From Blautia sp. MSJ-9 (lineage in GTDB: Bacteria > Bacillota > Clostridia > Lachnospirales > Lachnospiraceae), in NCBI RefSeq assembly GCF_018919065.1, contig NZ_JAHLQG010000011.1:1-64000 (forward strand): a DNA stretch of 64,000 bases, in the 5' to 3' direction. Made by a program: the position numbers and the translations under genes. Shown piece after piece: positions 41,632 through 49,104 of the stretch. The notes below the pieces were generated by a model. It saw only the letters and a program-made list of their open reading frames with translations. It had not been told where the DNA came from and did no database searches. Position 1 is the stretch's first letter; each line of letters opens with the position of its first letter.

Positions 41632-42770
41632 TATTTTTCTCCTCCTTTCACCTGTTTTGCGGCGTTTTTCTCATCTCTTTTGTCCAGATAACGGTTAAGC
41701 CAGAGTTTGAAGAAGAATACAAATCCGCAAAGGTAAATGATAAATGCTGAGATCAGATCAGAGATCTGTGTACAGTACATTGTTTTGTCTACATAGCTTC
41801 CACCACTTGTAATGTGCTGGATAAAATAAGAGGAAAAGATCGTGCCGATCGGATTCAGACCTCCAAGGAATGCTGCTGCGATTCCGTTGAATCCCATTCC
41901 CGGAACAGTTGTCTGCTGGACCATCCAGGTTTCAATGCCACTTAAATAGAAAACAGCAGCTCCGAGTCCGGAAAGGCCTCCGGCGATCATCATTGTTACA
42001 ATGGTGTTTCTCTTCTCTTTCATACCGCAATATTTTGCGGCATTCTTGTTCATACCGGTTGCTTTTAATTCGAAACCAAATTTGGTTTTCTCAAGGACAC
42101 CCCATACAACCACTGCCATGATCACTGCAAGCGGTAATCCGATAGTCACAAACTTATTTCCTGAGAAAATCTGATCAAGTCCTGCATTTGGCATAAGTGC
42201 GCTTTTATTTCCGCTTGAAAGATCGATGGTATATGGTGTGGACTCTGCTTTTACCTGTGAAAGGAGCATGTTTACTCCATACAGGGAGATCCAGTTGAGC
42301 ATGATACAGGAAATAACTTCGTTTACGTTGAAATACGCTTTCAGGAATCCGGAAAGTCCGCCCACCAATGCTGCCAGTACAACTGCTGCGATCAGACATA
42401 CATACCACGGCATTCCGAATTTCAGTGCAAAGTACAGGGCTGCTCCTGCTCCGATCACATACTGTCCGGCTGCCCCGATGTTAAAGAGGCCTACTTTGTA
42501 TGCAAATAAAACGGATAAGGAACATAATAAAAGTGCTGACGCTTTTACCAGTGTTGTTCCGCAATATTTCATAACTGCCACTGAGCTCGGATAATACAGA
42601 TAGTTCTTTAAGATCGATACAATAGCCCCTGATGCACCTTTTGGATTAATGATCAGAAGTACCACATATCCGATCAGAAGTCCCACAACAATGCAGAGCA
42701 GAGACGCAAGGATGGTCTGGACTGCATTATTTCTGAGAATGCTTTCTTTTTTCTTTGTTTCTTTATTCAT
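41631..42770 (-). CDS. Nucleoside ABC transporter permease (NupP-like)
   Basis: 379 residues with a cytoplasmic basic start and about nine transmembrane segments. 'VGLFNIGAAGQYVIGAGAAL' and 'GMGFNGIAAAFLGGLNPIGT' are typical of the larger permease of BMP-linked nucleoside transporters. It overlaps the ATPase gene by 8 bp, indicating translational coupling. Confidence 0.85.
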   Translation of the reverse strand: MNKETKKKESILRNNAVQTILASLLCIVVGLLIGYVVLLIINPKGASGAIVSILKNYLYYPSSVAVMKYCGTTLVKASALLLCSLSVLFAYKVGLFNIGAAGQYVIGAGAALYFALKFGMPWYVCLIAAVVLAALVGGLSGFLKAYFNVNEVISCIMLNWISLYGVNMLLSQVKAESTPYTIDLSSGNKSALMPNAGLDQIFSGNKFVTIGLPLAVIMAVVVWGVLEKTKFGFELKATGMNKNAAKYCGMKEKRNTIVTMMIAGGLSGLGAAVFYLSGIETWMVQQTTVPGMGFNGIAAAFLGGLNPIGTIFSSYFIQHITSGGSYVDKTMYCTQISDLISAFIIYLCGFVFFFKLWLNRYLDKRDEKNAAKQVKGGEK

Positions 42771-44304
42771 TGCCCTTTGTCTCCTTTCTCTTTGAACCGG
42801 CCATGTAAAGTCCCAGTTCTTCTACAGTTACTTTCTTCGGATCAAATTCTCCTACGATTTCACCTTCATACATTACAAGGATTCTGTCTGATACATTCAT
42901 TACTTCATCCAGCTCCAGACTTACGAGAAGAACACCTTTTCCGGCATCTCTGGCCTGTACAAGCTGCTTATGTACGTTCTCGATCGCACCTACGTCCAGA
43001 CCCCGGGTCGGCTGTACTGCAATCAGAAGTTCAGGATCTTTGTCGATCTCGCGTGCAATGATTGCTTTCTGCTGGTTTCCTCCTGACATGGATCTTGTCT
43101 TTGTGATCGGCCCCTGTCCGGAACGGATGTCATATTCTTCAATCAGTCTTTTTGCATATTTTCTGATCTCTTTTCGTTTCAGGAATCCGAATTTATTGGT
43201 AAACTGTGGTTCGAAATATCTCTGGAGAACAATGTTATTTTCCAGTGAATAGTCAAGTACCAGACCGTGTTTATGACGGTCTTCCGGAATATGGCTCAGT
43301 CCTGATGTCAATCGTTTACGGATTGACATCTCTGTGATATCCTGACCGTTCATAACGATTTTTCCACCTGTTAATGGTTCCAGACCGGAAAGTCCATAGA
43401 CAAACTCTGTCTGACCGTTTCCGTCAATTCCTGCCATACATACGATCTCGCCTCTGTGTACCTGCATGGAAACGTTGTTTACTGCGTTATTTTTGTGACG
43501 TTTGGATGCAACAGACATATTCTGGATATCAAGAACTACCTCGCCTGGTTTTGCAGGCTCTTTGTCTACTATAAAATTGACATCTCGTCCTACCATCATG
43601 GCGGAAAGTTTTTCCGGTGTAGTGTCTTTAATGTCTACAGTTCCGATGTATTTGCCTTTTCTGAGAACGCTGCATCTGTCTGCTACCTGCATGATCTCTG
43701 CAAGTTTGTGAGTGATAAACAGGATGCTCTTGCCCTCTGCTGCAAGGTTCTGCATGATCTGCATTAGTTCCTGGATTTCCTGAGGAGTAAGAACTGCAGT
43801 CGGTTCGTCGAAGATCAGGATTTCGTTGTCACGATAGAGCATTTTCAGGATTTCTGTTCTCTGCTGCATGCCTACCGTTGTGTCTTCGATAATGGCATCC
43901 GGATCTACGGCAAGTCCGTATTTCTCAGACAGCTCTACGACTTTCTTTCTGGCGCTGTCTTTCTGGAGGAAGCCGCCTTTTGTTGTCTCTACACCGAGGA
44001 TGATGTTGTCAAGGATACTGAAGCATTCTACCAGTTTGAAATGCTGATGTACCATTCCGATTCCGAGATCGTTGGCATCGTTTGGGTTGTTGATCTCTAC
44101 TTTTTTGCCGTCTTTGTGGATCTCGCCCTCTTCCGGCTGGTATAAACCGAAGAGAACGCTCATCAGTGTGGATTTTCCGGCTCCGTTTTCTCCCAGAAGC
44201 GCGTGGATCTCACCTTTTTTCAACTGAAGTGTTATATTGTCATTTGCTATGATTCCCGGGAATCGTTTGGTGATCCCGAGCATTTCAATTGCATATTCAC
44301 TCAT
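42763..44304 (-). CDS. Nucleoside ABC transporter ATP-binding protein (NupO-like, double domain)
   Basis: 513 residues with two ABC domains. The first has an intact Walker A 'GENGAGKST', Walker B 'EILIFDEPTAVL' and an unusual signature near 'VGMQQRTEILKML'. The second has a degenerate Walker A ('GIDGNGQTEF'), signature 'SGGNQQK' and a Walker B 'LLIAVQPTRGLDVG' with Gln in place of the catalytic Glu. This asymmetry is normal in RbsA/NupO-type carbohydrate and nucleoside ABC proteins (family knowledge). Confidence 0.9.
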   Translation of the reverse strand: MSEYAIEMLGITKRFPGIIANDNITLQLKKGEIHALLGENGAGKSTLMSVLFGLYQPEEGEIHKDGKKVEINNPNDANDLGIGMVHQHFKLVECFSILDNIILGVETTKGGFLQKDSARKKVVELSEKYGLAVDPDAIIEDTTVGMQQRTEILKMLYRDNEILIFDEPTAVLTPQEIQELMQIMQNLAAEGKSILFITHKLAEIMQVADRCSVLRKGKYIGTVDIKDTTPEKLSAMMVGRDVNFIVDKEPAKPGEVVLDIQNMSVASKRHKNNAVNNVSMQVHRGEIVCMAGIDGNGQTEFVYGLSGLEPLTGGKIVMNGQDITEMSIRKRLTSGLSHIPEDRHKHGLVLDYSLENNIVLQRYFEPQFTNKFGFLKRKEIRKYAKRLIEEYDIRSGQGPITKTRSMSGGNQQKAIIAREIDKDPELLIAVQPTRGLDVGAIENVHKQLVQARDAGKGVLLVSLELDEVMNVSDRILVMYEGEIVGEFDPKKVTVEELGLYMAGSKRKETKGNE

Positions 44305-44443
44305 TTTTCTTTCTCCTTTTTTCTCATGCAGAGTTTTGTTATCGTGTTATTGGATTCCAGATAAACTATTATTTCTGTATTGAATCAGACCAGACTACAA
44401 AAGAATTGATTTTATATACCTGATCCTGTCAATCACGCTTCCA

Positions 44444-44516
44444 TTTTTGCTGTTATTCTGTAGCATTTCCAATGCATCTATTTGCCGGAAATATTGCAGA
44501 ATAACAGCAAAAAATA
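44444..44516 (-). other. Long inverted repeat between bmpA-type and nupO-type genes
   Basis: ATTTTTGCTGTTATTCTG and CAGAATAACAGCAAAAAAT pair over ~17 bp around a 36-nt loop. No U-tract follows on the minus strand, so it is more likely an RNA-stabilising or processing structure than a terminator. Confidence 0.5.
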
Positions 44517-44538
44517 CTGATTTTGGCGTTAAAGAAAA

Positions 44539-44569
44539 GGGAGTACTGAACATCTGCATGTTCACTCCC
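44539..44569 (-). terminator. Terminator behind the nucleoside-binding protein gene
   Basis: Stem GGGAGT-GAACAT / ATGTTC-ACTCCC with a 3-base bulge, followed on the minus strand by TTTTCTTTAAC. It may be partly read through into the importer operon. Confidence 0.65.
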
Positions 44570-44606
44570 CTCTCTCAGGCCATTCTCTGTCTGCACGAAG
44601 TCTTAA

Positions 44607-45845
44607 TTATTTAATGCTGCCGTAGTCTTCTACTTTAATCTCAGTTTCCGGTAATGCTGTGATATCACCGCTTATTGTAAGTTCTCCGTCATACATTCTC
44701 TTTACAAGGTCTTTGTAATCATCTTCTGTGAAATCATCAGACCACTGTGTGGTTTCTACAGGGAGCTGAACGAAATTGTCTTCAGGATTCTCTGATACAA
44801 GACCCAGGTTATCGATCTTTCCTGCGTAATCTTTCCAGTTGTCTGCTTTGATCGCATCGAGAACGTCATTAATTGTCGGAGCAAGACCTTTCATTGCAGA
44901 TGTGATAGTTAAGTCTTCGCCGATGATTCCGGACTGATCGGAGTCAACACCGATTACTTTGCCGCCTGTCTTGGTAGCTGCTTCTGCTGCTGATGTATAG
45001 ATACCGCCGCCGCATGCAAATACAGCTTCTACACCTTTACTTCCATACCATGTATCCATGTATGCTGTGATGTCTGCATCGCCATAGAACTGTCCGCCAC
45101 ATACGTACTCAACTGCTACGTCATCTACGATATCAAGTTCTTTTGCAGCTTCGTCTGCACCCTGAACGTATCCATATCCAAAACGTGTAACTGCCGGTAC
45201 GGACATTCCGCCAAGGAATCCAAGGTGATGATATCCAAGTTTTACAGCTGCATATCCTGCCATATATCCGGAAAGTTCTTCCTGATAAGTACAGCAGTAA
45301 ACATTGTCCGTATTATAGTACTCTGTCACATCATATTCATCAGGATTGTAGCTGTATCCTTCACCCACACCTTTTTCGCAGATATCGCCGGCACTTACAT
45401 CAAGTGCTATGAACTTGATGTCCGGATACATTTCAGACTGTTCTACTACTGCAGATGCAAACATGTATCCAGGAAGTACGATTACGTTTGCTCCGTCTGC
45501 TGCTGCCTGGTCCACACTTGCGCTTCTTGCTTCATCAGAGTCGCTTTCCGGTTTGTAGTAGTTGAATTCTACATTGTTTTCGGATCCCCATGCTTTACAT
45601 GTTTCATAGGTTGTCTGGTTGAAACTCTGGTCTGTGATATCACCGGAGTCTGTAACCATCGCTACTTTCATATCAGATGCGTCGCTTGTCTCTTCTTCGC
45701 CGCTCTTGTCCGTATCATTGTCTGCTTTTTCTTCTGATTTGCTTTCTGTGTTTGTTTCTGTCTTGCTGTCAGAACTACCTCCACATGCTGTAAGTGAAAA
45801 TACCATTAAACCTGCAAGTACCGCTGCTGCCACTCTTTTTTTCAT
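44607..45845 (-). CDS. BMP-family nucleoside-binding lipoprotein (NupN-like)
   Basis: 412 residues. The lipoprotein signal ends in lipobox 'LTAC' followed by GG and a Ser/Glu/Asp linker. The BMP domain starts at 'KVAMVTDSGDITDQSFNQ' and includes 'YGYVQGADEAAKELD' and 'VFACGGGIYTSAAEAA'. BMP proteins (BmpA, Med, NupN) bind purine nucleosides. It is the first gene of the uptake-and-salvage operon. Confidence 0.88.
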   Translation of the reverse strand: MKKRVAAAVLAGLMVFSLTACGGSSDSKTETNTESKSEEKADNDTDKSGEEETSDASDMKVAMVTDSGDITDQSFNQTTYETCKAWGSENNVEFNYYKPESDSDEARSASVDQAAADGANVIVLPGYMFASAVVEQSEMYPDIKFIALDVSAGDICEKGVGEGYSYNPDEYDVTEYYNTDNVYCCTYQEELSGYMAGYAAVKLGYHHLGFLGGMSVPAVTRFGYGYVQGADEAAKELDIVDDVAVEYVCGGQFYGDADITAYMDTWYGSKGVEAVFACGGGIYTSAAEAATKTGGKVIGVDSDQSGIIGEDLTITSAMKGLAPTINDVLDAIKADNWKDYAGKIDNLGLVSENPEDNFVQLPVETTQWSDDFTEDDYKDLVKRMYDGELTISGDITALPETEIKVEDYGSIK

Positions 45846-46207
45846 GATTTCTTTTTCTCCTTTTGCACAATTTTTGTCGTGTTTGATGCAATGATAATGA
45901 CATATGTCCCAAACATAAAACAGGACTCGAGTCCTTTTCTGGTGATTTTTACTTATTTTGTAAAAAATTTCCAGTTTCTTTTTGTTATTTTTGTTTATTA
46001 TTTTATGCTTTTATTTCTCAAAAACAGACTCAAGTCCTTTTTCGACCATAAAATCAGCAAATATGCACAAAGCAGGGAAATCAACCATATAGGACTTTTG
46101 CATTTCATTCCCCGGAAACAGAACTACATTTTTCATATGTTACACTGGCAATATGATCGATAAATGAAAAGTTTATCTCGAAATCAAGATAGAAAAGAGG
46201 CGTTTAT
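45846..46207. other. Regulatory region upstream of the nucleoside operon
   Basis: 362 bp. The bmp leader contains two related ACTC-AGTCC dyads (45922-46038); the part near 46140-46207 is the leader of the small gene remnant. There is no purine-riboswitch core that I can recognise. Confidence 0.5.
45922..46038 (-). promoter_or_regulatory. Paired dyads, candidate operators of the nucleoside operon
   Basis: AGGACTCGAGTCCT (45922-45935) is a perfect 14-bp palindrome. AGACTCAAGTCCT (46026-46038) is a degenerate copy ~103 bp away. Both are followed by CTTTT on the plus strand. They lie 77-193 bp before the binding-protein start; the Crp-like regulator in the operon is one possible ligand. Confidence 0.4.
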
Positions 46208-46383
46208 ATGAAGAGAAAAAAATTATTTGCAACTATTTTAGCCGGTTTTCTTGCTGCAGGAATGGTGTAGATAATGAAAGTAATCTTCTGCTGGCATTCA
46301 GAGCTTATCTTGACGAAACGAATATAGGTCCGTCTTATTACGAGATCATCTATGACAGAGCTATTGTTTTTCATAAAAAATAA
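46208..46383 (+). pseudogene. Remnant of a small secreted-protein gene
   Basis: AAGAGG and an ATG (46208) begin a typical signal peptide of 20 codons, MKRKKLFATILAGFLAAGMV, then a stop at 46268. A second frame from ~46269 encodes DNESNLLLAFRAYLDETN... ending VFHKK at 46383. The two parts look like the ends of one gene after an internal deletion and frameshift. Confidence 0.5.
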
Positions 46384-46394
46384 GGTCTAAAAAA

Positions 46395-46426
46395 GCGAGA
46401 GCATCCTGCATATTGGATGCTCTCGC
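46395..46426 (-). terminator. Terminator of the kinase/regulator operon
   Basis: Perfect 12-bp stem GCGAGAGCATCC / GGATGCTCTCGC, followed on the minus strand by TTTTTTAG; on the plus strand TCGTTTTAG follows, so it may also end the remnant gene. Confidence 0.85.
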
Positions 46427-46469
46427 TCGTTTTAGTCTGGTACATTCTATTTTTAATTACAAAACCATT

Positions 46470-47756
46470 TTATAACGGCAACATAAAGCTGGCTTCAAAC
46501 CGACTTCCATCTGCCTGGAACCGACTTGTTCCTCCATATTTCTCACAAATCTGCTTCATGTAACGGATACCAATCCCCTCTTCATCCTTCCGTTTCTTCG
46601 ACAGTATTTTTCCTTCTTTCTGCAGTAAAACTCCGTCAAATGAATTATCTATTGTCAACAGCAATAATTTATTTTCTCTCTGTGCTGCTATTGAAATATA
46701 TCGTTTTCCATCATATTTTTCACAGGCAGTTACTGCATTATCCAGCGCATTACCAAGGATACAGCACAAATCTGCATCAGCTATCGGTAATCCATTTAAT
46801 TTACAGCATACTGTAAAAGAAATCCGTCTTTCCTTTGCCACACATGCGTAATGATACAATACGCCGTCAGCTGCCACATTTCCCGTGTAAGGAATCTCTG
46901 TAATATCCGCAAGATTAAGTTCCAGGCTGTCACAGTATTCTTTTAATTCTGCGCTGTTTCCGGTTTCCTGGAATCTTTTTATCACAGCAAGCTGGTGTTT
47001 AAAATTATGGCGTACTTCCCGTTCTGTCTCCACTGCTGTTGTCAGTGCCTGATAATATTTTTTCTGCATCTCGATCTGCTGGTTCATCTGATTCTTTTCC
47101 TGGATCCGCCGATAATCCATCGCAATATTATGGCAGATAAAAAGAGCAGCGATCCCTATCAGAATTCTGCTTATCACCTGCAGAAAAGTCGCCGTATATT
47201 CCTCCGGTCCATGAGACAAAATACCGCTCAAGAACAGTGCAATCGGAATAAACCATACTGTATTCCAATAATTCTCACTTTCAATCCCCAGAAAAGGTTT
47301 TACAGTATGTATCATAAGCTTCCTGAAACACGGATAAAGTGCTGCATACATCAGAATTCCAAGTATGTTCTCAATGATCAGTCCCTGTTCTATCGTCTGA
47401 TATCCAATCCTTCCGGTAATATATGCCGCAATTGCCAGAACAATCCATACAATTACTGCTGTAAGCCCGAACGTAAATAGATGTTCTTTCAGATGCCCCC
47501 GGATAACTACAATATTAACTACTCCCATGAGCACACAGAACAGTAACAAATTGATCTTGTAGAAGCTTATTGATATGTAGTTTCTCTGAGCCATCCACAG
47601 ACATAACATAAAATCTGCCAGAAGTCCCACTCCATAAACTGACCATATCCAATTTCTCTGCCATTTTGACACAAGTTCTTTAAATGGAATACATCGTAAA
47701 ACAAGACTCGGTATATGAGCCAATATACATAACAAGCTCACCATAATATTTGTCAT
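46470..47756 (-). CDS. GHKL-type sensor histidine kinase (AgrC/LytS-like)
   Basis: 428 residues. Six to seven hydrophobic segments fill the first ~210 residues, the usual peptide- or membrane-sensing module of AgrC-like kinases. The phosphorylation site is the His in 'EREVRHNFKHQLAVI', the ATP N-box is 'CCILGNALDNAVTACE', and the G-box lies in 'DEEGIGIRYMKQICEKYGG'. It lies 6 bp after the LytTR regulator gene. No agrB or agrD homologue is in the window, so the signal is unknown. Confidence 0.88.
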   Translation of the reverse strand: MTNIMVSLLCILAHIPSLVLRCIPFKELVSKWQRNWIWSVYGVGLLADFMLCLWMAQRNYISISFYKINLLLFCVLMGVVNIVVIRGHLKEHLFTFGLTAVIVWIVLAIAAYITGRIGYQTIEQGLIIENILGILMYAALYPCFRKLMIHTVKPFLGIESENYWNTVWFIPIALFLSGILSHGPEEYTATFLQVISRILIGIAALFICHNIAMDYRRIQEKNQMNQQIEMQKKYYQALTTAVETEREVRHNFKHQLAVIKRFQETGNSAELKEYCDSLELNLADITEIPYTGNVAADGVLYHYACVAKERRISFTVCCKLNGLPIADADLCCILGNALDNAVTACEKYDGKRYISIAAQRENKLLLLTIDNSFDGVLLQKEGKILSKKRKDEEGIGIRYMKQICEKYGGTSRFQADGSRFEASFMLPL

Positions 47757-47762
47757 TTATTT

Positions 47763-48506
47763 TCACCTGCCCCTCATTCTCCGTCTCATCTGTGCCCATC
47801 TGAAATCAGCAAATACGCTTTTGATTTCTTCCCGCTTTCCACGGCTGATAGGAATTTCTGTCTGATCCGATAATTTCAGCACATTTGTCGGCATAGACGT
47901 AATTTCCCGCATAGAAACAAGTGCCCAGCGGATCGGCATACAGAATTCTCCCTGAGGAACGATCTGAGACATCTCAGAAAGAGACTGAGATGCCTCCAGA
48001 GTGCCGTATTTCATATGTATGATCGTTTTTTTGCCTTTTGCCTCTATATACAAAATATCCGAAATATAGATGCTCTCCTCCATTCGTCCTACCTTTACTT
48101 CTATCGTTTTTATAGAATAAAAGCTGTCAAAAAACTTATCCAAAACACCATATACCTGTGTTTCTTCTATAGGCTTCACAATGTAATGAAGTGCCTCTAT
48201 CGTAAATGCTTCCGCTGCAAAATCAATACTTGTACTTGCAAAAACAATCTGTACTTTATTATTATCCCGTATCAGTTTCTTCGCTGTCTCCATTCCATTT
48301 AGTTTGTCCATGAATATATCCATGAAAACAAGCTGATATCTCGTTGTATCTGATGCGAGAAAAGCTTCGCCGGATGGAAATTCATCTATTTCCACATAAA
48401 GATTATTTTTGTCCAGATAGTCTGAAAGAATCTTTATGAGTGCGTTCCTGTCTTCTTTTATGTCGTCACAGACCGCAACTCTTATAACTTCCTGCACTTT
48501 CTTCAC
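47763..48506 (-). CDS. LytTR-family response regulator
   Basis: 247 residues. Receiver: acidic pair in 'VAVCDDIKEDR', phospho-acceptor Asp63 in 'VFMDIFMDKLNG', Lys in 'YIVKPIEETQV'. The C-terminal ~110 residues are a LytTR DNA-binding domain ('DILYIEAKGKKTIIHMKYGT', 'FCMPIRWALVSMREITSM'), ending in an unusually basic tail (RWAQMRRRMRGR). LytTR proteins bind two short direct repeats about 21 bp apart and activate transcription (established knowledge). It is the best candidate in this window to bind the eight regulon-type promoters. Confidence 0.88.
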   Translation of the reverse strand: MKKVQEVIRVAVCDDIKEDRNALIKILSDYLDKNNLYVEIDEFPSGEAFLASDTTRYQLVFMDIFMDKLNGMETAKKLIRDNNKVQIVFASTSIDFAAEAFTIEALHYIVKPIEETQVYGVLDKFFDSFYSIKTIEVKVGRMEESIYISDILYIEAKGKKTIIHMKYGTLEASQSLSEMSQIVPQGEFCMPIRWALVSMREITSMPTNVLKLSDQTEIPISRGKREEIKSVFADFRWAQMRRRMRGR

Positions 48507-48563
48507 CTTCTCTTGTTATACTCTATTTGCTATAAATTTATTATATTTTACCAATACTCAAAC

Positions 48564-48896
48564 TTAAAATCCACATTTTTTGAGAGCTTTCTCGACTTTA
48601 TCCACACTTATCGGCATAGTTGTAAAGTATTCCACATTCAGTCTGAATGCCTGTGGTGCAAAATCACGGTCACTGGAAAACCATGCAATCGGAAGTTCTG
48701 GATAAATTCGTCTGATTGCAATAACGCCTTCCATCCCGGCAGCATTATCCATAAGAACAAAAACTGCAGATGGCTCATCGTCCATTAATGCCGGGATCAA
48801 CACCTCCTGTGTCGTCAGAATTTCTGTATCATACCCTGGTAAAAGCATCTGAAATAACTCACAAGTTGTTTTGTAACCATAAAGTATTATTTTCAT
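48564..48896 (-). CDS. Stand-alone degenerate receiver-like protein
   Basis: 110 residues from ATG 48896 (AGGGGAAAACA upstream); a longer frame would begin inside the terminator of the preceding gene. The fold follows a receiver ('PSAVFVLMDNAAGMEGVIAI', 'LPIAWFSSDRDFAPQAF', 'YFTTMPISVDKVEKAL'). The N-terminal Asp pair is missing (KIILYGYKTTCELF) and the conserved Lys is Met (TMP instead of KP). It therefore probably cannot be phosphorylated normally. It lies 57 bp upstream of the LytTR regulator in the same direction and may modulate that pair. Confidence 0.65.
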   Translation of the reverse strand: MKIILYGYKTTCELFQMLLPGYDTEILTTQEVLIPALMDDEPSAVFVLMDNAAGMEGVIAIRRIYPELPIAWFSSDRDFAPQAFRLNVEYFTTMPISVDKVEKALKKCGF

Positions 48897-48950
48897 TGTT
48901 TTCCCCTTTTCTCTTTTATATTCTCCGCACTGTTCTCTTATTTTCAAAAA

Positions 48951-48976
48951 AAGCCGCCACCTATATGTGACAGCTT
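48951..48976 (-). terminator. Terminator of the alkylsulfatase-like gene
   Basis: On the minus strand AAGCTGTCAC pairs fully with GTGGCGGCTT through G-U pairs and is followed by TTTTTTTG. Confidence 0.75.
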
Positions 48977-49104
48977 CTTTTGAATGAATCTTACCCAATC
49001 CCCTGTATAAAATATGTATTTATTACAGTTATATTATTGAGCTTCTGTAAATATTTTTCTTTTATAAACATTCTTCTTTTAAAATACTCCTACCCTTAAT
49101 GATA

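Larger units (their letters stand above)
44305..44606. other. Leader between the binding protein and ATPase genes
   Basis: 302 bp. It holds a terminator just after the binding-protein gene and a second long hairpin without U-tract. This arrangement lets most transcripts stop after the binding protein, a common way to make it in excess (inference). Confidence 0.55.

Noticed and set aside
45846-46207. Purine riboswitch before the nucleoside operon
   Set aside because: No three-way junction core or conserved loop sequences could be found.
46140-46210. Ninth member of the paired half-site promoters
   Set aside because: TTCAT copies are present upstream, but 28 bp apart and in the wrong geometry.
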